Shown here piece by piece: positions 7,126-13,439 of a stretch of 13,439 nt of DNA. This DNA comes from Nitrospinaceae bacterium (GTDB lineage: Bacteria; Nitrospinota; Nitrospinia; Nitrospinales; Nitrospinaceae): assembly GCA_029261615.1 (NCBI GenBank), contig JAJDAX010000243.1:1-13439 (forward strand). Reading direction: 5' to 3'. Under the pieces are notes generated by a model. It was not told the DNA's origin. It worked only from the letters and a program-made list of their open reading frames with translations, and did not search any database. A program made the position numbers and the translations under genes. The first letter of the stretch is position 1; each line of letters starts with the position of its first letter.

Positions 7126-8595
7126 TCATTCTACGGTCCCGGGCCTGGAAGCGGACATTTTATTCCGAAGTTCCTGCCCAATCCAACTTATACTTTCTAA
7201 CGACAATGCTCCCAACCCAAACGCGCATAAAATGAAAAACGGGAAGACAAGAATGCCACTCCACCAAAAACCAAGCACCCCCAGCATCTCCCCGGCACCG
7301 ATCACCAGGGCACCTGCTAAAATGGATTTAAAGGGCACTAACCATTTAAGGCGAACACCAGACAGATATTGGCTGACTAGAACAACGGGAACCACCCCAA
7401 CCAATTCCGTACCAATATAGCCAATACCTGCTCCAAACAATCCGTATATCGGAATCAACCAACTGAGAACGATAACTTTTAGTATAAGGGTCAGGACGGT
7501 TATCCAAAGCGCTTTCTTTTGACCTCCGGGAATAATAATTAGCGGAGAAACCACCGTGGTGGTCGTGCGAATCAACACGACCCATGAAAGAAGTTTTAAC
7601 AGAAAAGCCCCCGCGACCATTTTCGGGTCAACCAGTCCCATCAAAAATTCGGCCATGGAATACAATAAACAAAACATGGCAGATGCCACCAGAAGCGATG
7701 CATTTAAAGCAGCTTCCTGAACTTTTTCAAATTTCTCAGGTTCCTTTTGCCAGTAAGAAGAAAGCAAGGGGTAGACGGTGTGACCGATCGCGTGTAACAC
7801 AATGATTACAGGAAATACAAATCGCATGGCGCAGGCGAAAAAAGCAACTGCTTCCATATCGGCCATTTTGGATAAAAAAATCGGGATCAAGGTTTCGTAA
7901 AAGCTAACCAGCAGGCCCATCACACCCAAAGGAATGGAATCCCGGACGAGCTTCTTAATTTCCTTCCTTAAATGATCATCCGCGCTAAACCTTATCGATT
8001 TTCTTCCTAAATAAAAAGCACAGAAGAAAAAAATCACACGGGACAGGGCATAACAAATCACTAAAATTTCAAGAGAGGCCTGATAAGCCCCTGCGACCCA
8101 AATCAAAGGGATAATAAATAGCACCCCAATGACTTCGCTCAGAACATCCTTGTCCATCTCCATGCGAAACCGGAATCCTGCTCTCAAAACCAGCGCGCCT
8201 GAATAAAAAATCAAACCAACTCCACCAAAAATCCCCGCGCGAATTACCGCGTCTGGATAATCCAGCGCATAGAACAAGCCAATAACCAGAAAATATACCA
8301 GCACTCCCTGAAGGGCTTTGACCACAGCGAGTGCATTGAGTACCGATTGAGATCGCTTCGGAGACTGGCACATGTCTCGTACCGAGATCTCGGTAAAACC
8401 AAAATCGACCAGCCACTCACCCAGGATCAAAATGCTGACCACCAGCGCATACTCCCCGAACCGTGTCACCCCGGCATAGCGAACAATGAGTATCGAAATG
8501 ACCAGACGGGCCAGGCTCAGAAATACCCGACCGCCAATTTGACTGGTGGCGTTTTTCAGCACCGACCATTTTATATTTTTAGGTAAATGCAACAT
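7126..8595 (-). CDS. wzx: Wzx-type polysaccharide flippase
   Basis: A 489-residue multispanning membrane protein of the Wzx/polysaccharide transporter family (MOP/MVF superfamily), which flips undecaprenyl-linked repeat units from the cytoplasmic to the periplasmic face. The N-terminus has the family pattern: SQIGGRVFLSLARLVISILI, then RYAGVTRFGEYALVVSILIL, then DFGFTEISVRDM with the conserved acidic and Arg residues. Twelve to fourteen hydrophobic helices are expected through the rest. Length is normal. The chosen ATG at 8595 has no clear Shine-Dalgarno sequence; the frame is open upstream to a TGA but contains only CTG as another possible start, so the ATG (or the adjacent TTG) is kept. It follows the FkbM gene by 101 bp and precedes a 129-bp gap. 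Because it sits directly after the polymerase and FkbM genes, it is the better candidate of the two flippases for the main repeat unit; that is inference. Confidence 0.9.
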   Translation of the reverse strand: MLHLPKNIKWSVLKNATSQIGGRVFLSLARLVISILIVRYAGVTRFGEYALVVSILILGEWLVDFGFTEISVRDMCQSPKRSQSVLNALAVVKALQGVLVYFLVIGLFYALDYPDAVIRAGIFGGVGLIFYSGALVLRAGFRFRMEMDKDVLSEVIGVLFIIPLIWVAGAYQASLEILVICYALSRVIFFFCAFYLGRKSIRFSADDHLRKEIKKLVRDSIPLGVMGLLVSFYETLIPIFLSKMADMEAVAFFACAMRFVFPVIIVLHAIGHTVYPLLSSYWQKEPEKFEKVQEAALNASLLVASAMFCLLYSMAEFLMGLVDPKMVAGAFLLKLLSWVVLIRTTTTVVSPLIIIPGGQKKALWITVLTLILKVIVLSWLIPIYGLFGAGIGYIGTELVGVVPVVLVSQYLSGVRLKWLVPFKSILAGALVIGAGEMLGVLGFWWSGILVFPFFILCAFGLGALSLESISWIGQELRNKMSASRPGTVE

Positions 8596-8696
8596 GGACA
8601 GCAGGGATATCTGAATTTTCCGGAGAGGTTTGCACGATAGGACATTCGCCCTGAAAACCGCTCAGAGAGTTTTTAGAGAATAAATTTACTAACCTG

Positions 8697-9596
8697 TTAC
8701 ATAGGAAGAAAATGGTAGCCTCGCTTTGGGCCTTCCAGCATAGGTTTAACTGCCTCGAATTTTTCTGGGGAGAACCCGATGAAATTAGGACCCACCCAGT
8801 TCTCATCCCACTGCATTTCATCGTATCCAAACCTTAAATAGTTCGGGTATACCTTTGCCGTTTCATATCCAAAACCTTCAAGATAAGAGATCAGAGAATG
8901 CAGGGTGACTCTGTTGAGCACATTGACCCGGCCATATTCAAATTGGACAAAATCAATCCTGTGCTGAGACAGCATCTCTTCAAATCCCTGAAAAACTCCC
9001 AATTCAAAACCCTCTACATCTATTTTAAGGAACGATATGCTATCGACCCCGGATGCCTGGCAATATGAATCTCCCGTATCAATTTCAATGGGATACTCTA
9101 CAAAATCCGTTGCTTTATCCCAGGATGTTTTCGGAATTTCTTTCAGCGCGGCTCTCACATCACCTGCTTCAACTCCCCGAATGATCGAAGAACTTTTTTC
9201 TATTCCCAAAGCAAATGGGTTGCGCTGAAAGGAAATGGACTCGTAGCCTGATTTCATAATCGGATTATTACAGAGTTTCTCAAAAGTAGGAGGGTAAGGT
9301 TCAAACAGGTGTACCTTGGTGACCCCCGGAATAATTTCTACGAAGGTCCGCGTCCAATCCCCGATGTTGGCACCGACATCAAACACAATACCCGGTGCGA
9401 GTAAATTTTTTTCCGAAAGAAACTCAAGAACTCTTTTTTCACCGTTTTGTTCAAATTCATAATTCAGGTTTTCGACCCCGTTTAAAAATTCAGTCGCGCC
9501 GATCCTGATCACCTCTCGAAACTTCCAGGGAAGGCGGGAACACCATCGCGGAAACCAGAGAAAATTTCGAAATAATATTGTCAGTAGTTTGAACAT
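8697..9596 (-). CDS. FkbM-family SAM-dependent methyltransferase
   Basis: A 299-residue protein with the FkbM methyltransferase fold (Pfam PF05050). Motif I is VFDVGANIGDWT (residues 71-82), the ribose-binding acidic residue lies in LFEPYPPTFEKL (97-108), and the family signature SFLKIDVEGFELGVFQGFEEML (188-209 overall) is clear, followed by VQFEYG (217-222). The first 40 residues are basic and partly hydrophobic without being a convincing signal peptide. FkbM-type enzymes in polysaccharide clusters generally O-methylate sugar hydroxyls, which can also cap or mark chain ends; which hydroxyl is modified here is not visible. It starts 18 bp after the polymerase stop, so is almost certainly co-transcribed with it. 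The 101-bp gap after it shows no gene and no clear terminator hairpin. Confidence 0.92.
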   Translation of the reverse strand: MFKLLTILFRNFLWFPRWCSRLPWKFREVIRIGATEFLNGVENLNYEFEQNGEKRVLEFLSEKNLLAPGIVFDVGANIGDWTRTFVEIIPGVTKVHLFEPYPPTFEKLCNNPIMKSGYESISFQRNPFALGIEKSSSIIRGVEAGDVRAALKEIPKTSWDKATDFVEYPIEIDTGDSYCQASGVDSISFLKIDVEGFELGVFQGFEEMLSQHRIDFVQFEYGRVNVLNRVTLHSLISYLEGFGYETAKVYPNYLRFGYDEMQWDENWVGPNFIGFSPEKFEAVKPMLEGPKRGYHFLPM

Positions 9597-9614
9597 AAAC
9601 TTTTTCTTTTCGAG

Positions 9615-11171
9615 TTAAACCCGGGCCAACTTCGGCCTGGGCGGTTCCGTTACGGTATTCCTGTTCAGGACCACAGGCTGTTTCATTTGATTTTCCCGGT
9701 ACCAGTAATTTATTGCCGTGATTAGGGCAACAACAATCCAGTACACCCTGGCGCAGGGAGGGTATCTGATAAAAAAGCTGACCAATCCGTCCGCCATGAT
9801 AGCGACAAATCCACTCAAACAACCCAGGTTCATCATGAACAACATGCGCTCTTCAAAAAAGTTGGCGTTTCTCATTCCCAACCTAAATACATGAAGATGC
9901 AACCCGATAAAAAACAACATTCCCAGGGTGCCCTGTTCACTCCAGGTTAAAAGATAAATATTGTGAACCACGGGAAGAACATCGCCTAATTTGTCACTCA
10001 TATTATCGAGTGTCTTGTATTTTGAGTATGGAATCATTTGATAGACAAATGTATTTAACCCAAAACCCAAAACCGGTTTTTCCGCAACCATTTTCCAGGC
10101 AATTTCGTTCCATTCATGGCGAAAATCTACCGCCCCGGGATGACTTTCGGTAACTCTTTTTATTATCGGACCCGAAAACGCCCCGACCATCACCACCACG
10201 CTTCCAATCAAAAGAATTTTTGCGAACAAATATCGACGCCGCATTTTAAAATGGTAGAAAGACATAATAATTAAAAACGTGAATGCAATTGCGAAAGAAA
10301 CCCAACCCGCGCGAGAAAGGGTGAACACCATGGAAGCCCCCCCCATTGCAGCAGAAATTGCGATAATAACTTTGTAAGACATTTTGATTTTTGAAAAAAG
10401 GCACGCAATGAGTATGGGTAAAATAAGGGCCATGAAGGCTGCCAGAAAATTGGGGTGGCCGAGCAGGGAACTGATACGGTATGTGCCTGCCCCTTCAACA
10501 TATGTGGCCTTGGAAACAATATTGATCGCCTCCTGCGTGGCCTCTCCTAATGCCTGAAGATGTAAGTCGACCCTGAAAACATATTGAATTATCCCAACGA
10601 TTCCCTGAAGCGCCACACCAACGGTCAGTGCACCAAGCACATGCATAAACTGTTTCACTCGCATCAATTCGTTGATCACCACCAAATACAGCAACAAACA
10701 TTTGACCATGCGGAACACTTCCTGGGCTGGAATATGACGGAAGGGTCCGAGAAAAATGGACAACATGCCGAGCAGGATCATGGCCGACCAGTAAAACGAC
10801 ACCTTTGATATCCGGAAACTTTTTACCCTGCCCCACTTTAAATCCCGAAACATGAAAAACATCAAGGCCAGAATAAACAAGTCAACCAACTCAATACTGT
10901 AAGAACCGGCTCCGCCCATGTGCGGAATTGGGTGAAATCTTTTGCCCAGGCTTAGTGGAGCTGAAATAATCAATCCCCAAAGGCAGAACAGGCGCGGATT
11001 GCCCGATATGTAAAGACACGCGAGCAGACCGATTAATCCAAAAATACCAATAGCAATGGATTTTTTAGCAGAAAAAATGGCAACTACCGATGCAGCTACT
11101 AACAGGCCAATCAATACGGAGAGGATAAATTGGATGGCACCCGACTTGATCTTTATTTTATTTAGATCCAT
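9615..11171 (-). CDS. wzy: Wzy-type polysaccharide polymerase / O-antigen ligase family membrane protein
   Basis: A 518-residue multispanning protein with the Wzy_C/O-antigen ligase signature (Pfam PF04932). Seen in order: about six hydrophobic segments up to residue 200, RISSLLGHPNFLAAF (232-246), TLSRAGWVSF (284-293), a periplasmic-loop region with RHEWNEIAWKM (351-361) and KPVLGFGLNTF (365-375), then HNIYLLTWSEQGTLGML (403-419) and further helices. Conserved Arg, His and Glu residues in these loops are the ones thought to act in glycan transfer in this family. It is the only such protein in the window, so it is the likely polymerase for the locus; a ligase role cannot be excluded, since the two share the fold. 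The start ATG has no visible Shine-Dalgarno sequence; the 51-bp gap to the upstream gene holds nothing else. The C-terminal 25 residues are hydrophilic and probably cytoplasmic. Confidence 0.9.
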   Translation of the reverse strand: MDLNKIKIKSGAIQFILSVLIGLLVAASVVAIFSAKKSIAIGIFGLIGLLACLYISGNPRLFCLWGLIISAPLSLGKRFHPIPHMGGAGSYSIELVDLFILALMFFMFRDLKWGRVKSFRISKVSFYWSAMILLGMLSIFLGPFRHIPAQEVFRMVKCLLLYLVVINELMRVKQFMHVLGALTVGVALQGIVGIIQYVFRVDLHLQALGEATQEAINIVSKATYVEGAGTYRISSLLGHPNFLAAFMALILPILIACLFSKIKMSYKVIIAISAAMGGASMVFTLSRAGWVSFAIAFTFLIIMSFYHFKMRRRYLFAKILLIGSVVVMVGAFSGPIIKRVTESHPGAVDFRHEWNEIAWKMVAEKPVLGFGLNTFVYQMIPYSKYKTLDNMSDKLGDVLPVVHNIYLLTWSEQGTLGMLFFIGLHLHVFRLGMRNANFFEERMLFMMNLGCLSGFVAIMADGLVSFFIRYPPCARVYWIVVALITAINYWYRENQMKQPVVLNRNTVTEPPRPKLARV

Positions 11172-11222
11172 GTGGAGTTAACGAGTCGGTTTTAACAAAT
11201 GACTAATCGGGCAAATTGAAAT

Positions 11223-11840
11223 TTACCCCTTCTGAGACATCACGATCTGGTAATTGGAAATGTTGTGATTTTCAAGGGTCGTCCTGTACTCCTCTATTTC
11301 ACCCAACAAAGTGTTTCCCTCTTCCACAAGCAGCACCACCAGTTCGGCGTACTCTGCCAGCGAGATATAACGGGTATCGTTTTGCAAAGGTCCCACCTGA
11401 ATCACAATGTAATCATAGGCCGTTCCCAATTTTTTCAATATGGCTTTCACCTTCTCGCCCTTCAATGATTCAAATATTTTTTGCTCCAACCTTCCCGCAG
11501 GAAGAACATGAATATCTTCAACCTTGGTAGGCTTGATCATTTGCCCCATTTTAGTGGTGTCTTCATATAATAAATTCATTAAACCCGGTTCGTCCCTGAA
11601 TCCCAGAAAATCTCCGACCCCCTTGTCCCTGAAGGTCGCATCAATGATCACCACTTTACTTCCCAGTTCATTTTTCAATCCATAAGAGAACATCAAAATT
11701 GTCTGGTTAAGAAATTCGACGGATCCTGGACCGGTGACCATCACTTCATGGGCATTTTCAGTTTCACCTAGATCATTTTCAACTTGGCGGGCAAGATAAC
11801 GGTAGGAGCGTGAAGCCGAGGCTTGTTTATTTTGTTTCAT
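11223..11840 (-). CDS. CpsD/CapB-like BY-kinase homologue with degenerate nucleotide-binding motifs
   Basis: A 205-residue soluble P-loop-fold protein related to the cytoplasmic tyrosine kinase partners of Wzz proteins (CpsD, CapB, the C-terminal half of Wzc). The framework is recognisable: YRYLARQVE (residues 13-21), VVIIDATFRDKGVGDFLG (63-80; the Walker A' region, normally IDADLR), EPGLMNLL (84-91), IHVLPAGRL (110-118), and YDYIVIQVGP (142-151; normally YDxVIIDTPP). Key catalytic features are missing. The P-loop position reads VTGPGSVEFLNQT (35-47) with no GK[S/T], and the Walker B aspartate is Gln148. There is no C-terminal tyrosine cluster, and the C-terminus ends soon after the last strand. 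It is therefore probably not an ATP-dependent kinase but may still bind the co-polymerase. AGGA at 11850-11853, nine bases before the ATG, supports the start. It follows the Wzz gene by 30 bp. Confidence 0.85.
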   Translation of the reverse strand: MKQNKQASASRSYRYLARQVENDLGETENAHEVMVTGPGSVEFLNQTILMFSYGLKNELGSKVVIIDATFRDKGVGDFLGFRDEPGLMNLLYEDTTKMGQMIKPTKVEDIHVLPAGRLEQKIFESLKGEKVKAILKKLGTAYDYIVIQVGPLQNDTRYISLAEYAELVVLLVEEGNTLLGEIEEYRTTLENHNISNYQIVMSQKG

Positions 11841-11870
11841 AAATTACTATCCTGACCTGGAACACCATTC

Positions 11871-13439
11871 TCAGAGGGGAACTTCCTCGGCAGAAGATCC
11901 GACGCCTTGCTTGTTCTTCCCCGTATCGGGCAAATCCAGGCTTTGATCGGTATCGTCATCCACTTCCCCTTCACGCAGAAATTGTTTATTTATAAATTCC
12001 CGGTCCTGGATAATCGTCGCATATATTGACAATCCAGAACTTGTTTTCAGAAGGTTGCTGCTCAATGGGTTGTAAACCAGGTCGACCAGAAGCGCCAACC
12101 CAATGCCTGCGAAGACTCCGATTAATAGAGCCAACACAATGAATAATTTTTTGTTAGGAAAGGAGGGCTTCTCTGGTGCCACTGCGAAATCCACCACCCG
12201 CAGGGATGGTGGCGCGGAAAGCGCCGTTGCTTTGGAAACAGCAGCAACCATCAGTTTTTCCTGAAGCACCGTATATTTTTTCTCAAGCATCTGATGCTGC
12301 CGGTTCAAACCCTTAGTCGTATTCATTTTATTGGGAATGCTCTGCAACAACTCACGCATTTTCGAAGAAGCTTCGATTTTCATTTTAAGACCGGCCCGCG
12401 CACCCTCCAGTTCCGATTCCAAACGGTTTTTCTTCTGGCGAAGTCCTTCATAGGTTTCGCTCAGCACCTGCGTGGTTTGAAACTCAGTAACTTCCCCTTC
12501 CTTGCCGATCAACTGGTTAACCATCGTAATCTGGTTCTCCACTTCCCGAACTTCAGGAGAATTGGGACGATACTTTTCTTTTACCTGCTGCAAACTCAAC
12601 TTCAACTTGGATAATCGGTCTTTTAATGTTTCCTTCAGGGAGTTTTTTTGGAAAACACGGATACTTGTAATTTCCTTGTTTTCTTTTCCAAGCTGGTCAT
12701 TCACTTTAACCAGCGTACTTTCCAGCGTTGCGATCAACGACTGGTTCTCCACAATAGAGGTTTCCATTTCGATCCATTGCGCGATCTCAACCTTGTCTTT
12801 TTCAAACATCAGCAGAATGCTGTTGTCTGTAAAATATTCTTCCATCACCAGTTCATGCAGGAGAAGTTCCTTCCGAACCTTTTCAGACTCTAGAAAAAGA
12901 CTGTTGTACGCATCCTCCGCTTCCTGAACATGGCGCATTTTCCGCTGATGAAGGTAGGTGCGGACCAGATAGTTTGCGATCTGTGCCACACGCGGAGACG
13001 GGCCCCGGACGACCAAAAGCCCAATGTTGGTGTCCGGCACGGCATTCAGACTGACTCCGGTTTTAAAATCATGCAGGGTACGGGCGTGGTCAATTTGTTC
13101 AGGGGTGGGGTCGTATATGGTTTTGTTTGGCGGAAGGATCATTTTCTTGATCTTCCGGTACTGTTTGCCGACCCAGGATTCTGTCCATAAATACGCGGCG
13201 TGACTCAAAAACGGATGGAACACATCATCGTAGGTAAGGTCGAGGTCCTCCACCACTTTTTCGAGAACGGCACCAGCGGTGATCAACTGCGCTTCATCAG
13301 GCAAATGGTCCTTGCGGAACACGTTCCAGAGTTGATAAAAATTATCGCGCGTTTTGTCATCTTCTGAATCCCCGGCCAGAACCACTTCCGCCTGATAAGT
13401 GGACGGCCAACAAATGAAAAAAGTGATCATAAACCCCAG
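11871..13439 (-). CDS. wzz: Wzz/GumC-type polysaccharide co-polymerase (chain-length determinant), 5' end missing
   Basis: The frame is open through the right edge, with three codons (Leu-Gly-Phe) before the first in-window ATG at 13430. The N-terminal sequence GFMITFFICWP looks like the end of transmembrane helix 1, so the true start and cytoplasmic N-terminus lie outside the window. Numbering from that ATG: a periplasmic domain begins at TYQAEVVLAG, charged helical coiled-coil runs span about 160-400, VAPEKPSFPN (417-426) is the Pro-rich GNVR motif, and a second transmembrane helix lies at about 428-450. A 63-residue cytoplasmic tail follows, with the linker-like GLSIYATII and an acidic patch (EGEVDDDTD). 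No Walker A follows, so the kinase half is not fused; the next gene, 30 bp on, encodes its counterpart. Such proteins oligomerise in the inner membrane and set chain length or assist export. Confidence 0.92.
   Translation of the reverse strand: MGFMITFFICWPSTYQAEVVLAGDSEDDKTRDNFYQLWNVFRKDHLPDEAQLITAGAVLEKVVEDLDLTYDDVFHPFLSHAAYLWTESWVGKQYRKIKKMILPPNKTIYDPTPEQIDHARTLHDFKTGVSLNAVPDTNIGLLVVRGPSPRVAQIANYLVRTYLHQRKMRHVQEAEDAYNSLFLESEKVRKELLLHELVMEEYFTDNSILLMFEKDKVEIAQWIEMETSIVENQSLIATLESTLVKVNDQLGKENKEITSIRVFQKNSLKETLKDRLSKLKLSLQQVKEKYRPNSPEVREVENQITMVNQLIGKEGEVTEFQTTQVLSETYEGLRQKKNRLESELEGARAGLKMKIEASSKMRELLQSIPNKMNTTKGLNRQHQMLEKKYTVLQEKLMVAAVSKATALSAPPSLRVVDFAVAPEKPSFPNKKLFIVLALLIGVFAGIGLALLVDLVYNPLSSNLLKTSSGLSIYATIIQDREFINKQFLREGEVDDDTDQSLDLPDTGKNKQGVGSSAEEVPL

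Noticed and set aside
8596..8696. Possible terminator or promoter in the 101-bp gap between the FkbM and first flippase genes
   Set aside because: I found no stable hairpin followed by a T-run and no -35/-10 pair at good spacing on the minus strand.
11223..11840. Reading the CpsD-like gene as an ordinary ParA/MinD or active BY-kinase
   Set aside because: The P-loop lysine and Walker B aspartate are absent on direct translation of the bases, so an active ATPase call is not supported.
12502..12927. A plus-strand frame of 141 codons opposite the Wzz gene
   Set aside because: Ser/Phe-rich translation antisense to the coiled-coil region of Wzz; this is the expected shadow of Lys/Glu-rich codons, with no domain signature.

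Overview
The window is one face of a polysaccharide biosynthesis locus. All eleven complete or nearly complete genes, plus one fragment at the left edge, lie on the minus strand, so the locus reads from right (13439) to left (1). Gaps are short: two genes overlap, one pair is a single base apart, and the largest gaps are 129 and 101 bp. This suggests one long transcript whose promoter lies beyond the right edge. No RNA gene, mobile element, CRISPR array or convincing terminator was seen, and no stretch over 300 bases lacks a gene.

Order of transcription: (1) a Wzz/GumC-type polysaccharide co-polymerase, cut by the window edge; (2) a small CpsD/CapB-like protein of the bacterial tyrosine kinase (BY-kinase) family whose nucleotide-binding motifs are eroded; (3) a Wzy-type polymerase/O-antigen ligase-family membrane protein; (4) an FkbM-type methyltransferase; (5) a Wzx-type flippase; (6) a GT4 glycosyltransferase; (7) a GT2 rhamnosyltransferase-like enzyme; (8) a class I SAM methyltransferase; (9) a DUF1972/Cps2T-like GT4 enzyme; (10) a GT4 enzyme with a four-cysteine insert; (11) a second Wzx-type flippase; (12) the first 36 codons of an unidentified gene.

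Together these read as a Wzx/Wzy-dependent pathway. Four glycosyltransferases would extend a lipid-linked repeat unit at the inner face of the cytoplasmic membrane, two methyltransferases may decorate it, a flippase moves it across, Wzy polymerises it, and the Wzz protein with its partner sets chain length. The window holds no initiating phosphoglycosyltransferase, no outer-membrane Wza-type export protein and no nucleotide-sugar synthesis genes; these must lie outside it or elsewhere.

The organism is a bacterium, probably Gram-negative (inferred from the style of the Wzz/Wzx/Wzy set), with moderate GC. I cannot name a lineage with confidence. The two most notable points are the BY-kinase homologue that has lost its Walker A lysine and Walker B aspartate, and the presence of two flippases with only one polymerase.
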